Shown here piece after piece: positions 18,662 through 28,797 of a DNA stretch of 64,000 bases (position 1 is its first letter; every line of letters starts with the position of its first letter). The stretch is taken from positions 186,001 to 250,000 of the forward strand of contig VMRT01000007.1 in the NCBI GenBank assembly GCA_007713455.1, read 5' to 3'. Source of the stretch: Pseudomonas sp. (GTDB lineage: Bacteria; Pseudomonadota; Gammaproteobacteria; Pseudomonadales; Pseudomonadaceae). The notes beneath the pieces are model-generated. The model saw only the letters and a program-made list of their open reading frames with translations, searched no databases and was not told the DNA's origin. The translations under genes were made by a program, and so were the position numbers.

Positions 18662-19384
18662 GTGATCCTGCTGATCTCCGATCTGCACCTGGAAGAGGAA
18701 CGCCCGGACATTACCCGGGCGTTTCTGCATTTTCTCGCCACTCGCGCGTGCCAGGCCGAAGCGCTGTACATACTCGGCGACTTTTTTGAGGTCTGGATCG
18801 GCGACGATGCCATGACACCCTTCCAGCAATCGATCGCCGACGCGCTACGCGCCCTGAGCGAACGCGGTACGCGCATTTACCTGATGCACGGCAACCGTGA
18901 CTTCATGCTGGGCAAGGGCTTCTGCCGCGCGGCGGGCTGTACGCTGCTGGGCGACCCGAGTGTGGTCGAGCTCGGCGGTGAGCGCGTCCTGCTGATGCAT
19001 GGCGACAGCCTGTGCACCCGCGACGAAGGCTACATGCGGCTACGGCGTTTGCTGCGCAATCCGCTCAGCCTGTTCATCCTGCGTCATCTGCCGTTGTCCA
19101 CTCGCCGAAAACTCGCGCGCAAGCTGCGCAATGAAAGTCGCGCCCAGACGCGCATAAAGGCTTCGGACATCATCGATGTCACCCCGGAGCTGATCCCTCG
19201 AGTACTCGCCGAGCATGGCGTGCGGACCCTGATCCATGGCCACACCCATCGCCCCGCGACACACGAACTGGAAGTCGACGGCCGCCCGGCACGGCGCATC
19301 GTGCTCGGCGACTGGGACCAGCAAGGCTGGGCGTTACAGGTCGATGAGAGCGGCTTTCAACAGGCCCCGTTCGATCTGAACTAA
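18662..19384 (+). CDS. lpxH: LpxH, UDP-2,3-diacylglucosamine hydrolase
   Basis: A 240-residue calcineurin-like metallophosphoesterase making lipid X in lipid A synthesis at the inner membrane. All metal motifs are present: [23 protein letters not shown] and HGHTHRP. The start is GTG 18662, six bases after ppiB. It overlaps the convergent miaE by 4 bp, so the two 3' ends share sequence and no terminator is visible. Confidence 0.96.
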   Translation: MILLISDLHLEEERPDITRAFLHFLATRACQAEALYILGDFFEVWIGDDAMTPFQQSIADALRALSERGTRIYLMHGNRDFMLGKGFCRAAGCTLLGDPSVVELGGERVLLMHGDSLCTRDEGYMRLRRLLRNPLSLFILRHLPLSTRRKLARKLRNESRAQTRIKASDIIDVTPELIPRVLAEHGVRTLIHGHTHRPATHELEVDGRPARRIVLGDWDQQGWALQVDESGFQQAPFDLN

Positions 19385-19986
19385 GCCGCCAGCGGCACGC
19401 CGCTGTGGAAGCGAAACTCGGCGTCCGGGCTTTCGATGAGTTCGCGCTCGCGTTCACGTACCCGAATGATCGCCGCATCGACATCGGCCGCATCGCCATA
19501 TTGGTACGCCAGCTTGAGATAGTCCTGAAAGTGCCGCGCTTCCGACTTGAGCAGCCCGTGATAGAACTTGCCCAGCTCCTCATCCAGATGCGGCACCAAC
19601 ATGGCGAAACGCTCACAGGAGCGTGCCTCGATAAAGGCACCGATCACCAGCGTATCAGTCAGCCGGTACGGCTCATGATTGCGTACGAGTTCACGCAGGC
19701 CGGCTGCATAGCGTGACGACCCAACGTTCCGCAGCTGGATCTCACGTCGGCGAACGATTGCCAGTACCTGCTCGAAATGACGCAGCTCCTCACGGGCGAG
19801 GCGCGACATCTTGTTCTGCAGGTCCGGTTTGTCAACGTAGCGAAACATCAACTGGAACGCCGCACCTGCCGCCTTCTTCTCGCAGTTTCCATGATCGATG
19901 AGCATCACATCCTGATTCTGCAACGCTGCATCCACCCATGCGGCGGGTGTGGCACAACCGAGGAATTCGTTGAGATCAGGAAGCAT
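19381..19986 (-). CDS. miaE: MiaE, tRNA 2-methylthio-N6-isopentenyladenosine hydroxylase
   Basis: A 201-residue ferritin-like non-haem di-iron monooxygenase that hydroxylates ms2i6A at position 37 of tRNAs. Iron ligands are visible as the E-x2-H pairs in REELRHFEQ and the later [10 protein letters not shown], with Glu residues in [11 protein letters not shown] and IEARSCERF. Length and sequence are typical of Pseudomonas MiaE. Convergent with lpxH, 4-bp overlap. Confidence 0.93.
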   Translation of the reverse strand: MLPDLNEFLGCATPAAWVDAALQNQDVMLIDHGNCEKKAAGAAFQLMFRYVDKPDLQNKMSRLAREELRHFEQVLAIVRRREIQLRNVGSSRYAAGLRELVRNHEPYRLTDTLVIGAFIEARSCERFAMLVPHLDEELGKFYHGLLKSEARHFQDYLKLAYQYGDAADVDAAIIRVRERERELIESPDAEFRFHSGVPLAA

Positions 19987-20091
19987 GTCTAGCCTTGCAT
20001 ATTCAGGAACTTAATAAGCCGACAGTTAAATGGCACCGCCGGACACCGGACGGGCATTATTGCGAATGCCGCGCGGAGCAGCCAGCCTTGC

Positions 20092-20132
20092 TTGATATAC
20101 ATCACGGCCGGCATCGCAGGCTTGTCTATAGT
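20092..20132 (+). promoter_or_regulatory. ANR/DNR-type box and -10 for the universal stress gene
   Basis: TTGATATACATCAC (20092-20105) matches TTGAT-N4-ATCAA except for the last base. TATAGT (20127-20132) is centred 31 bp downstream, the class II spacing (box near -41.5). Predicted transcription start is about 20139, upstream of the ATG chosen for the gene. Confidence 0.72.
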
Positions 20133-20164
20133 TGACCAACCTGAATCTGGAAATGGAGCCGATC

Positions 20165-21025
20165 ATGCAAGCCATTCGCTGCATCCTCGTGGTAATTGAC
20201 CCGAACCAGCCGCAAGAGCTGGCACTCAAACGTGCGCGACTGATCGCAAGTGTCAGCCAGTCCCGCCTGCACCTGCTGGTGTGCGATACCAAACACGACC
20301 ACGGTGCCCACCTGACTGCACTGAGCGAACAGCTGGCTAGCGAGGGCCATCAGGTGTCCACCCAGCAGGCGTGGCACGAGAGCATCCATCAGACCATCAT
20401 CAACGTGCAGCAGGCCGAAGGTTGCGGGTTGGTCGTCAAGCAGCACGTGCCGGACAACCCCCTCAAGCGCGCCCTGCTCACTCCCGAGGACTGGAAGCTG
20501 CTGCGTTATTGCCCCAGTCCGGTGCTGATGGTGAAAACTGACAAGCCATGGACAGGTGGAAACATTCTCGCCGCGGTGGACGTCGGCAACGCCGATCTGG
20601 AACACCGCACGCTGCACGCGACCATCATCAATCACGGCTACGAGATCGCCAGCCTCGCCGACGGCAAGCTGCACGTCATCAGTGCGCATCCTTCAGCGAT
20701 GCTTTCCGCCGCCGACCCGGCGTTCCAACTCAAGGAAACCATCGAAGCTCGGTATAGAGATGCCTGCAAGCAGTTCCAGGAAGAGTTTCAGATTCCTGAC
20801 GCTCAGCTACATGTCGAGGAAGGCCCTGCCGATGCGCTGATTCCGCGCGTTTGCCACCAGCTCAAGGCCGTCGTCACAGTGATCGGCACGGTGGCGAGGA
20901 CCGGATTCTCTGGCGCGCTGATGGGTAACACTGCCGAGGTGGTGCTCGACACGCTGGAAAGCGATGTCCTGGTACTCAAGCCAAACGACATCATCGATCA
21001 CCTCGAAGACCTGGTTCGCCACTGA
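20165..21025 (+). CDS. Tandem universal stress protein (UspE-like)
   Basis: A 286-residue protein with two Usp domains (about 1-140 and 145-280). The second retains a G-x-x-(9)-G nucleotide loop-like GTVARTGFSGALMGNTAE; the first is degenerate. ATG 20165 begins MQAIRCILVVIDP; the upstream TTG in frame would precede the predicted transcript start. The FNR-type box in front suggests low-oxygen induction, as known for several Pseudomonas Usp proteins that aid anaerobic survival. Confidence 0.88.
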   Translation: MQAIRCILVVIDPNQPQELALKRARLIASVSQSRLHLLVCDTKHDHGAHLTALSEQLASEGHQVSTQQAWHESIHQTIINVQQAEGCGLVVKQHVPDNPLKRALLTPEDWKLLRYCPSPVLMVKTDKPWTGGNILAAVDVGNADLEHRTLHATIINHGYEIASLADGKLHVISAHPSAMLSAADPAFQLKETIEARYRDACKQFQEEFQIPDAQLHVEEGPADALIPRVCHQLKAVVTVIGTVARTGFSGALMGNTAEVVLDTLESDVLVLKPNDIIDHLEDLVRH

Positions 21026-21066
21026 GTCAGACCGCTCCGAACGAAAGCGCTGGCCCGCGGGCTTCA

Positions 21067-21543
21067 TCAGACCCTGAAGTCGATACCTTCCGCTAGAAAG
21101 CGTGGCGCGATGTAGCGTTCGTAATGAGCCTCGGAAAGCAGGAAGAACTCCTGATCGATCGCGTCGCGCAGTTCAGGCAGCGGTCGATCACGGAATTCGG
21201 GTAGCAAAGCAACGCCATAGGCTTCGAGCTGCTGAATCAGCCGCGCACCGCGCGCGATCAACTGATAGGCCCAGCAGTAGGGAGACTGCTCCACTACAAA
21301 GCGGATCTGCCGAGCCTCCAGCTGCTGGCGCAACAGCTGAGCATCGAACACTTCGAGTTTGGCCGTCATGACCTGCGCCAGGAGGATTTCCAGACGCCGC
21401 CATACCGCCCGCTTTTCCTCTTCGCCATAGGCGTTCCAGTTAACCACCTCATGATGGAATCGCTTGCACCCACGGCAGACGATATCGCCGTACACCGTCG
21501 AGCACAGACCAATGCAAGGGGTTTTGATGCGCTGTGAGGACAT
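21067..21543 (-). CDS. DUF1289-domain protein
   Basis: A 158-residue conserved protein. The N-terminal DUF1289 module has four cysteines (PCIGLCS, VCRGCKR) probably binding a metal, followed by HEVVNWNAYGEEEKRAVWRRL. The helical C-terminal half has no recognised motif. Biochemical role unknown. It diverges from acnB. Confidence 0.85.
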   Translation of the reverse strand: MSSQRIKTPCIGLCSTVYGDIVCRGCKRFHHEVVNWNAYGEEEKRAVWRRLEILLAQVMTAKLEVFDAQLLRQQLEARQIRFVVEQSPYCWAYQLIARGARLIQQLEAYGVALLPEFRDRPLPELRDAIDQEFFLLSEAHYERYIAPRFLAEGIDFRV

Positions 21544-21780
21544 GACCGAAGCAGGTTGATGGCGGGCCGAGCATCTTAGACTTTTGTCCTACCAGGGTCA
21601 TCCTTGTTTAAAGCGTGGCCCCCTCTTGCGCCGCCACAAGCCCAGGCCCCGCGGGCCCGAGCGAAATCTTTTCACGCAAGCTCACGAAGCCTTGGCGGCG
21701 GCCGCCGCTGGCGCTCGACTTAACTTTTGGGGCCATTTCCAGTAGTATCGGCCCGCCGTTTTTGGCGCCACATTCCATAC

Positions 21781-21901
21781 GAAGCTGTTTTCAAAGCGTC
21801 ACGAGCACAGTTGAACCGGCTGCGTGCCGGATGCGCAGATTTATCTTTACCCTGCCCATCCGGCCTCGCCCGCCTGGCGTAAAACTTTGAAAACAGCTTC
21901 C
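21781..21901 (+). promoter_or_regulatory. acnB 5' leader with a perfect 16-bp inverted repeat
   Basis: GAAGCTGTTTTCAAAG (21781-21796) and CTTTGAAAACAGCTTC (21886-21901) are exact inverted copies that would close an ~89-nt loop in the acnB transcript, ending 49 bp before its start. The loop contains a smaller GC-rich dyad (GGCTGCGTGCCGGATGCGCAG region). No protein-coding signal is visible from 21544 to 21950. Function unknown; it could be an RNA structure or an operator pair. Confidence 0.6.
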
Positions 21902-21950
21902 GGATGCGCGTCCCGAAACACCCAAGGGACCAATGATGAGGGTAAAAACT

Positions 21951-24560
21951 GTGCTTGAAGCCTATCGCAAACACGTAGAAGAGCGTGCCGCCCAGGGCGT
22001 CGTGCCCCAGCCGCTGAACGCCGAGCAAACCGCAGGCCTGGTTGAGCTGCTGAAGAATCCGCCAGCCGGCGAAGAAGAATTCCTCGTTGACCTGATCACC
22101 AACCGCGTCCCTGCTGGCGTCGACGAAGCCGCCTACGTCAAGGCCGGCTTCCTGTCCGCCCTGGCCAAAGGTGAAACCTCCTCGCCATTGCTGAGCAAGC
22201 AGCGCGCTGTCGAACTGCTGGGCACCATGCAGGGCGGCTACAACATCGCCACTCTGGTCGAGCTGCTGGATAACGCCGAACTGGCCGCCGTTGCCGCCGA
22301 GCAACTGAAGCACACCCTGCTGATGTTCGACGCTTTCCACGACGTGGCCGAAAAAGCCAAGGCCGGTAACGAGCATGCCAAGGCTGTGATGCAGTCCTGG
22401 GCCGAAGGCGAGTGGTTCACCAACCGCCCGGCAGTTGCCGAAAAAGTTTCCCTGTCCGTATTCAAGGTCACTGGCGAAACCAACACCGACGATCTGTCGC
22501 CTGCTCCAGACGCCTGGTCGCGCCCTGACATCCCGCTGCACGCGCTGGCCATGCTGAAAATGACTCGTGAAGGCATCAACCCGGACGTACCGGGCTCGGT
22601 CGGCCCAATCAAGCAGATGGAAGAACTGAAAGCTAAGGGCTTCCCAGTTGCTTATGTCGGCGACGTGGTCGGTACCGGCTCCTCGCGCAAGTCGGCCACC
22701 AACTCCGTGCTGTGGTTCTTCGGTGACGACATCCCGAACGTGCCGAACAAGCGCGCCGGTGGCTTCTGCTTCGGCACAAAGATCGCCCCGATCTTCTACA
22801 ACACCATGGAAGATGCCGGTGCCCTGCCGATCGAATTCGACTGCAGCAACCTGGCCATGGGCGACGTGATCGACGTCTATCCATACGCTGGCAAGGTTTG
22901 CAAGCACGGCACCGATGAAGTCGTCACCACTTTCGAACTGAAGACCGACGTCCTGCTGGACGAAGTCCGTGCTGGCGGTCGTATTCCGCTGATCATCGGC
23001 CGCGGCCTGACCGAGAAGGCCCGCGCCGAGCTGGGTCTGGCACCGTCCACCCTGTTCAAGAAGCCGGAAGCGCCGACTGACAGTGGCAAAGGTTTCACCC
23101 TCGCGCAGAAGATGGTCGGTCGCGCCTGCGGCTTGCCGGAAGGCAAGGGCGTTCGTCCGGGCACCTACTGCGAACCGAAGATGACCACCGTCGGCTCGCA
23201 GGACACCACTGGCCCGATGACTCGCGACGAGCTGAAAGACCTGGCTTGCCTGGGCTTCTCCGCCGATCTGGTCATGCAGTCGTTCTGCCACACCGCTGCC
23301 TATCCAAAGCCGATCGACGTCAACACCCACCACACCCTGCCGGACTTCATCATGAACCGCAGCGGCGTGTCCCTGCGTCCGGGCGACGGCATCATCCACA
23401 GCTGGCTGAACCGCATGCTGCTGCCGGATACCGTTGGTACCGGTGGTGACTCGCACACCCGCTTCCCGATCGGCATCTCCTTCCCGGCCGGCTCCGGCCT
23501 GGTCGCCTTCGCCGCCGCCACTGGCGTTATGCCGCTGGACATGCCGGAATCCGTACTGGTGCGCTTCAAGGGTCAGATGCAGCCCGGCATCACCCTGCGT
23601 GACCTGGTTCATGCCATCCCCTACTACGCCATTCAGCAGGGTCTGCTGACTGTCGAGAAGAAGGGCAAGAAGAACATCTTCTCCGGTCGTATTCTCGAGA
23701 TCGAAGGTCTCAACCAGCTGACCGTGGAGCAGGCATTCGAGCTGTCCGACGCCTCCGCCGAGCGTTCGGCTGCCGGCTGCACCATCAAGCTGCCGGAAGA
23801 CTCGATCGCCGAGTACCTGAAGTCCAACATCACCATGCTGCGCTGGATGATCAGCGAAGGTTACGGTGACGCCCGCACCCTGGAGCGCCGCGCTCAAGCG
23901 ATGGAAGCGTGGGTCGCCGATCCGAAGCTGCTGGAAGCAGATAAGGACGCCGAATACGCTGCAGTGATCGAAATCGACCTGGCCGAAGTGAAAGAGCCCG
24001 TGCTCTGCGCGCCGAACGACCCGGACGATGCCCGCCTGCTGTCCACCGTTGCTGGCGAGAAGATCGACGAAGTCTTCATCGGCTCCTGCATGACCAACAT
24101 CGGCCACTTCCGCGCTGCCGGCAAGCTGCTCGACAAGGTCAAGGGTGGCATTCCGACCCGTCTGTGGCTGGCTCCGCCGACCAAGATGGACGCTCATCAG
24201 CTGACCGAGGAAGGCTACTACGGCATCTACGGCAAGGCTGGCGCGCGCATGGAAATGCCGGGCTGCTCGCTGTGCATGGGTAACCAGGCTCGCGTGCAAA
24301 CCGGTTCCACTGTGGTTTCTACCTCCACTCGTAACTTCCCGAATCGTCTGGGTGACGCCACTAACGTCTACCTGGCTTCGGCAGAGCTGGCGGCAGTAGC
24401 GTCCATCACCGGCAAGCTGCCGACCGTCGAGGAGTACATGGAATACGCGAAGAACATCGACAGCATGGCTGCCGATATCTATCGCTACCTGTCTTTCGAC
24501 CAGATCGCCGAATTCCGTGACGCTGCGGAGAAGGCCAAGATCAAGGTCGTCGAAGTCTGA
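21951..24560 (+). CDS. acnB: Aconitate hydratase B
   Basis: An 869-residue [4Fe-4S] enzyme of the TCA cycle (citrate to isocitrate). The swivel and HEAT-like N-terminal domains typical of AcnB come first ([23 protein letters not shown]). Cluster cysteines lie in [35 protein letters not shown] and CSLCMGNQ. The start is GTG 21951 (V-L-E-A-Y-R-K-H), matching the family and preceded by GAGGG; ATG 21933 in frame would add six residues. A strong terminator follows. Confidence 0.97.
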   Translation: MLEAYRKHVEERAAQGVVPQPLNAEQTAGLVELLKNPPAGEEEFLVDLITNRVPAGVDEAAYVKAGFLSALAKGETSSPLLSKQRAVELLGTMQGGYNIATLVELLDNAELAAVAAEQLKHTLLMFDAFHDVAEKAKAGNEHAKAVMQSWAEGEWFTNRPAVAEKVSLSVFKVTGETNTDDLSPAPDAWSRPDIPLHALAMLKMTREGINPDVPGSVGPIKQMEELKAKGFPVAYVGDVVGTGSSRKSATNSVLWFFGDDIPNVPNKRAGGFCFGTKIAPIFYNTMEDAGALPIEFDCSNLAMGDVIDVYPYAGKVCKHGTDEVVTTFELKTDVLLDEVRAGGRIPLIIGRGLTEKARAELGLAPSTLFKKPEAPTDSGKGFTLAQKMVGRACGLPEGKGVRPGTYCEPKMTTVGSQDTTGPMTRDELKDLACLGFSADLVMQSFCHTAAYPKPIDVNTHHTLPDFIMNRSGVSLRPGDGIIHSWLNRMLLPDTVGTGGDSHTRFPIGISFPAGSGLVAFAAATGVMPLDMPESVLVRFKGQMQPGITLRDLVHAIPYYAIQQGLLTVEKKGKKNIFSGRILEIEGLNQLTVEQAFELSDASAERSAAGCTIKLPEDSIAEYLKSNITMLRWMISEGYGDARTLERRAQAMEAWVADPKLLEADKDAEYAAVIEIDLAEVKEPVLCAPNDPDDARLLSTVAGEKIDEVFIGSCMTNIGHFRAAGKLLDKVKGGIPTRLWLAPPTKMDAHQLTEEGYYGIYGKAGARMEMPGCSLCMGNQARVQTGSTVVSTSTRNFPNRLGDATNVYLASAELAAVASITGKLPTVEEYMEYAKNIDSMAADIYRYLSFDQIAEFRDAAEKAKIKVVEV

Positions 24561-24572
24561 TGACGCCGTAAG

Positions 24573-24610
24573 GCAATAAAAAACCCCGCCTCGGCGGGGT
24601 TTTTTATTGC
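24573..24610 (+). terminator. Terminator after acnB
   Basis: Near-perfect dyad with arms of 18 bases (GCAATAAAAAACCCCGCC and its complement) around TC, ending in a T6 tract; symmetrical, so probably bidirectional. The 24611-24780 stretch beyond it shows nothing recognisable. Confidence 0.93.
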
Positions 24611-24780
24611 CTCCATCGCCGCTGCCCCCTTCGCCAATCAGAGCGGCGACCAACGCCTGCACACGCACGCTGCTACAGCAATGCGCACCGGCCACACCAG
24701 CCATCACCGCGCAGCACAGCCGCAGCAAAAACACCATCGGGAAAAAGGGATGCCACTAGATAGTCTTTTCCCACAGACAA

Positions 24781-24809
24781 AGAAAAGCCCGGACTAGCCG
24801 GGCTTTTCT
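24781..24809 (-). terminator. Terminator after oprF
   Basis: AGAAAAGCCCGG-CTAGT-CCGGGCTTTTCT on the minus strand, 12-bp stem followed by TTTG, about 20 bp past the oprF stop. Confidence 0.88.
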
Positions 24810-24827
24810 AGGCGTAGCTAACTCAGA

Positions 24828-25820
24828 TTACTGAACCTGAGCTTCCACTTCTGCTTCAACGCGACGGTTGATCTGACGACCTTCCTCAGTGGCGTTGTCG
24901 GCAACCGGACGGGACTCACCGTAACCTGCGGAGTTCACGCGGCCACCCTCAACACCGTATTCGTTGACCAGAACGTTGCGCACTGCTTCGGCACGACGCT
25001 CGGACAGACGCTGGTTGTACTGGTCAGTACCAACGGAGTCAGTGTGACCTTCAACAGTGGTGTTGGTCTGCGGGTACTGCTGCATGAAGTCAGCGAGGTT
25101 CTTGATATCGCTGTAGCTTTCTTCACGGACGCGCGACTTGTCGAAATCGAACTTGACGTCCAGTTCGACACGGACCAGCTCAGGAGCAGGCTCTGGTTCG
25201 TTGTCGACAATCGGAGCCGGAGCCGGCTCTGGAGTCGGCTCGACTGCTGCAACCTCGCGAGCACCACCACCGAAGTTCAGACCGACACCAACACCAGCCA
25301 TCCACTCAGCTTCGTCTGCATCGATGTTGTACATGCCGTCGACGCTGGCCTTGGCAAAGAAGTTCTCGGTGAAGTAGTACTTGAGACCGGTACCAACATT
25401 AGCGAAGGTGCTGCTGTCACGACCGCCACGAGTCGCCTGGCCGATGCTCTGATGAGCCACACCAGCGGAGACGTACGGACGCAGGCCTACGCCTGGCGCG
25501 CCGAAGTGGTAGGCAGCATCCAGAGAAGTAAGGCTGCCCTTGATGTTCTTGTGGCTGCCATCGGCGCCGACCGGATCCTTGGAGGTCAGGTCATGGTATT
25601 CGCCGTAGGACAGGCCTAGGGAAACATCGTCGGTAAGGAAGTAGCTGGCGCCAGCGCCATAAAGCTCGCCGTCACGCTGCACGTCACGCGAGCTATCGGT
25701 GAAATAGTGCTTACCGAACGCTTCCACCTCTACGGCGCCCTGTCCTTGGGCCAGCGCGCTGAGAGAAGTGGCGGCAACCATCGAACCGATAACGACGCCT
25801 AAGGTGTTTTTAAGTTTCAT
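24828..25820 (-). CDS. oprF: Major outer-membrane porin OprF
   Basis: A 330-residue OmpA-family porin. A signal peptide ends SLSALAQ. An N-terminal eight-stranded barrel (~25-185) contains KYYFTENFFAKASVDGMYN. A proline-rich hinge (EPTPEPAPAP, EPEPAPEL) joins it to a C-terminal peptidoglycan-binding OmpA domain (VKFDFDKSRV, VEGHTDSVGTDQYNQRLSERRA). Compared with P. aeruginosa the cysteine pair of the hinge is absent. It lies downstream of sigX, whose product is known to drive oprF in Pseudomonas. Confidence 0.96.
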   Translation of the reverse strand: MKLKNTLGVVIGSMVAATSLSALAQGQGAVEVEAFGKHYFTDSSRDVQRDGELYGAGASYFLTDDVSLGLSYGEYHDLTSKDPVGADGSHKNIKGSLTSLDAAYHFGAPGVGLRPYVSAGVAHQSIGQATRGGRDSSTFANVGTGLKYYFTENFFAKASVDGMYNIDADEAEWMAGVGVGLNFGGGAREVAAVEPTPEPAPAPIVDNEPEPAPELVRVELDVKFDFDKSRVREESYSDIKNLADFMQQYPQTNTTVEGHTDSVGTDQYNQRLSERRAEAVRNVLVNEYGVEGGRVNSAGYGESRPVADNATEEGRQINRRVEAEVEAQVQ

Positions 25821-25919
25821 CCGTAAATCCCCATCTGGTGGTTAGAATCAGAACAATCTAAGGAAACCGGCTGTCTGTATGCCCAAGCTGTTCGCAAGGT
25901 ATAAGACAAGTTTCCAGGA

Positions 25920-26510
25920 TTAAGTTTCAGTAGTATCGGAAAATTTTTCCCGCAGCTTATCGAGCGCACGCTTGTATCGCATCTTCGTAGCACTCAAACC
26001 CATATGCATGATGTCCGCGATTTCTTGAAACTCAAGTTCAGCAACAAAACGCAACACCAGTATCTCTCGATCGATCGGATTCACATGCACGAGCCACCGG
26101 TCGAGCCCAGTCTTCTCCTCGATTCTCGGCGCCTTCTCGTCGGATGCCTCTTCAAGCGGGTCGAGGCTGAGTGCGTCAAGCAAACGCCGCTTGCGGCGCT
26201 CCTTACGATATTGAGTAATGCATTCGTTATAAGTGATGCTATATAGCCACGTCTTGAATTTCGATTTGCCCTCGAAGTTTTTCAGCCCATATAAAACCTT
26301 GAGCATAACTTCCTGACATACATCGTCAGCGTCCCGCTCGTTCCCCAAGTAACGAGCACATACATTGAACAGTGTGCGCTGATATCGCCGCATAAGCTCT
26401 TCATATGCACGCGTTATATGAAATAGTTCGACATGAGCATGCTGCACCAGCTCTTCGTCGGTGAGCTGGCGAGGGTCGTAGCGCGATATGGACGATGGGG
26501 TTTTAGTCAA
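25920..26510 (-). CDS. sigX: ECF sigma factor SigX
   Basis: A 196-residue extracytoplasmic-function sigma factor. Region 2 has YQRTLFNVCARYLGNERDADDVCQEVMLKVLYGL and KFKTWLYSITYN; region 4 has EFQEIADIMHMGLSATKMRYKRALDKLR. Length and context (cmpX upstream, oprF downstream) identify SigX. Known targets in Pseudomonas include oprF and fatty-acid/envelope genes. No anti-sigma gene is adjacent; cmpX and crfX upstream are linked to its control in P. aeruginosa. Confidence 0.95.
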   Translation of the reverse strand: MTKTPSSISRYDPRQLTDEELVQHAHVELFHITRAYEELMRRYQRTLFNVCARYLGNERDADDVCQEVMLKVLYGLKNFEGKSKFKTWLYSITYNECITQYRKERRKRRLLDALSLDPLEEASDEKAPRIEEKTGLDRWLVHVNPIDREILVLRFVAELEFQEIADIMHMGLSATKMRYKRALDKLREKFSDTTET

Positions 26511-26593
26511 GACGCTTCGAGCCGGCAGTCGGGGGCACGGCCACCATTAAGGAAACCGGAAAAAAGGCGACGTACTTTACCAGAATCGCAAGG

Positions 26594-27418
26594 CTAACGG
26601 CTGCCGACGCGTTGTTCGAGCAGTGCTCTGTTAGCGACAGAGGTCAGTTCGCCGTCGTCGGTCAGTAGCAATGTCTTGACTGTTCCGATTTCCTCGATCT
26701 GTCCTTCGATATCCGCCAGGCACACGCGCTGCCCTACCTCGTAAAGCTCACGCACATAGATGCCAGCCAGTATCTGCGATACCAGCTCGCGACTGCCGAG
26801 TCCAAACGCAAGCGCAACTGCCAAGCCGACGGTGATCAGCACGATGGCGATGACATAGTTGAGGAGTTCGGTCTTGACCTCGAGCTGTCCGATCGCAACG
26901 GAGATGCTGATGATGATCACGAGCCCCTGCGCCATGCGCGCCAGGCCGTTGGCATAGTCCAGCCCGACACTCTCGGCAGCGCCACGCACCAGGCCGCTGA
27001 GCAACTGCGCCAAGAGCACGCCTGCGAGCAGAATCAGTGCCGCGCCAAAGACTTTAGGTACGTAGAGGGCCAGCATATCCAGCGTTGCCGACACTCGCTC
27101 AAGCCCCAGCGATTCAGCGGCTGAAACCAGAAAAATGAGCAGCACAAACCAGTACACGACCTTGCCGATCAGCGCGGAAACCGGAATGCGGATCCCCGCC
27201 CGCCCCAGCAGCTTGGTCAGACCGGTACCCGCCATCAGCCGGTCCAGGCCCACCTTGGCAAGCACTTTGGAAAGCAGGGTGTCGAGGAGCTTTGCGACGA
27301 CGAAACCAAGCAGGACGACGACCAATGCGCCGAACAATCGGGGAATGAACGCGGCGACGGAAGCCCAAAGGGAGCTCATCGCCGACAACAGACTCTGGGT
27401 CCAGGGATCGAATTCCAT
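26594..27418 (-). CDS. cmpX: CmpX, small mechanosensitive-channel family membrane protein
   Basis: A 274-residue membrane protein with an N-terminal repeat of MscS-TM-helix type (PRLFGALVVVLLGFVVAKLLDTLL and a second similar stretch) and five or so hydrophobic helices, followed by a short cytosolic beta domain (LADIEGQIEEIGTVKTLL) of MscS type. ATG 27418 is chosen over an upstream TTG. It follows crfX by two bases. In P. aeruginosa loss of CmpX activates SigX, so it is thought to report membrane stress. Confidence 0.88.
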   Translation of the reverse strand: MEFDPWTQSLLSAMSSLWASVAAFIPRLFGALVVVLLGFVVAKLLDTLLSKVLAKVGLDRLMAGTGLTKLLGRAGIRIPVSALIGKVVYWFVLLIFLVSAAESLGLERVSATLDMLALYVPKVFGAALILLAGVLLAQLLSGLVRGAAESVGLDYANGLARMAQGLVIIISISVAIGQLEVKTELLNYVIAIVLITVGLAVALAFGLGSRELVSQILAGIYVRELYEVGQRVCLADIEGQIEEIGTVKTLLLTDDGELTSVANRALLEQRVGSR

Positions 27419-27420
27419 GA

Positions 27421-27663
27421 TCAATCAGCCTTATCGAACGAACAGTTAGGTGTTTCTCGGCGAGAAACCGGAGCAACATGACCTGAGCCGCTGTTGACTG
27501 CGATCATCAAGGCCTGCAGCCAGTGACCGATCAGTGCAAACAGGTCACCGGCACCAACCTGCCGGTTGGCCGTTTTCAACACACGGCCCAGACAAGCGTC
27601 GTCATCATGAACCGAGGGCTTGTTGAGCAGATCGCGCAGGGATTCTTCGAAGGGATCGCGCAT
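27421..27663 (-). CDS. crfX: CrfX, small conserved protein
   Basis: An 80-residue protein between cmaX and cmpX, the position and size of Pseudomonas CrfX. Sequence is acidic at the N-terminus (MRDPFEESLRDLLNKPSVHDDDACLGRVL) with one hydrophobic stretch (ALIGHWLQALMIAV). No catalytic motif. Function is unknown beyond its linkage to the sigX region. Coupled to cmpX. Confidence 0.82.
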   Translation of the reverse strand: MRDPFEESLRDLLNKPSVHDDDACLGRVLKTANRQVGAGDLFALIGHWLQALMIAVNSGSGHVAPVSRRETPNCSFDKAD

Positions 27664-27719
27664 GCAAACCTCGCTAAAGTATGTGGTCTAGACGGCTTAC
27701 GGTTAGGTGGGAGTCACAT

Positions 27720-28715
27720 TCACACCCAACGCAGGCGGCGCAGTATCCACCATTGCAACAGCGCAACGCCGCCGATGAGCAGGCAGGCAACGACGAACCC
27801 GTAGGAAAACTCGGCCCCGGGAATACCACCCACATTGATCCCCAGCAGCCCAGTCAGGAAGCTGAGCGGCAGAAAAAAGCCGGTAATTATAGCCAGCAGG
27901 TACATGGTGCGGTTCATCCGCTCGCTCAGCCTGCGATGCTCCGACTCCAACACCAGATTCACGCGCTCGCGGACCATCTCAAGTTCTTCCAGATAACGGA
28001 TGAGCCGGTTACTCAGCTCGTTCCAGTATTCAGTGTCATCCTCGGCAAACCAGCTCGGTTGATTACGCGTCATCTGGCCGTAGAGCTCGCGCTGCGGCAG
28101 CAGGAAGCGCCGCAGGCTCGCGGCCTGCCGGCGCAAGGAAAGCATCGAAGCATGTTCCAGGGTGTATTGCTCATCTCCCTCGAGCCGCTCTTCCACGGCG
28201 TCAATGCGCTCGGCCAGCTGAGTGACCAGATCATCGACTCGCTCGGTCATCGCCTCTGCCAGATAGAGCAGCAGTTCAGAGGTCGATTTCGGCCCCCGAC
28301 CTTCCGACAGCGATCGAATCACTACTTCGGTGGAGCGCAGCGGCCGAAGGCGAAGCGAAATGACCCGCTTTTGATCGGCGAATACGCGCACGGAAACCAT
28401 GTCTTCTGGCTCGGCATCGGGGTTCAGATTCACCCCCCGCAAGAACAGCAAGAGCCCTTCCTGCGGCAGCGCCAAGACGCGCGGGCGCGTGTTCTCCTCA
28501 AGCAGCACATCGCAAGCGAACCCACTGAGCCCGCTTTGCCTGCGCAGCCAATCCTGCGCCTGGGGCTGGCCACGATCCCAGTGCAGCCAGATGCTCTCAT
28601 TGGCCGCAAGCTGCAGCTCCGGCAGATCGCTATAGCCGATCTGGCGAGCCCCGCCGCTGCCATCGAGAACAAAGGCGTGGATCAGCCCGTGCTGTTCGCT
28701 TTCGGTTTCCCGCAT
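27720..28715 (-). CDS. cmaX: CmaX, CorA/ZntB-family divalent-cation transporter
   Basis: A 331-residue 2-TM-GxN family protein. A long cytosolic alpha/beta and helical N-domain is followed by TM1 and TM2 near the C-terminus, separated by LLGINVGGIPG, the ZntB-type version (GIN) of the GMN selectivity motif. The family moves Mg2+, Zn2+ or Co2+; ZntB-like sequence hints at zinc. First gene of the cmaX-crfX-cmpX-sigX group. A terminator separates it from rraA. Confidence 0.88.
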   Translation of the reverse strand: MRETESEQHGLIHAFVLDGSGGARQIGYSDLPELQLAANESIWLHWDRGQPQAQDWLRRQSGLSGFACDVLLEENTRPRVLALPQEGLLLFLRGVNLNPDAEPEDMVSVRVFADQKRVISLRLRPLRSTEVVIRSLSEGRGPKSTSELLLYLAEAMTERVDDLVTQLAERIDAVEERLEGDEQYTLEHASMLSLRRQAASLRRFLLPQRELYGQMTRNQPSWFAEDDTEYWNELSNRLIRYLEELEMVRERVNLVLESEHRRLSERMNRTMYLLAIITGFFLPLSFLTGLLGINVGGIPGAEFSYGFVVACLLIGGVALLQWWILRRLRWV

Positions 28716-28740
28716 CTATCCGTTCCGTCGCTGGTCATGA

Positions 28741-28762
28741 AAAGCCCGGCATCGCCGGGCTC
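28741..28762 (-). terminator. Terminator after rraA
   Basis: Minus strand AGCCCGGC-GAT-GCCGGGCTTTTC, an 8-bp GC-rich stem with a short T run between the rraA stop and the cmaX start. Confidence 0.75.
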
Positions 28763-28797
28763 AGGAATGATGGCACGCACAGCCGTTAGAGCCGGCT

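Noticed and set aside
21720..24737. A 1,005-codon open frame on the minus strand
   Set aside because: It is antisense to acnB, whose motifs and codon use are unmistakable; long antisense frames are common in GC-rich genes.
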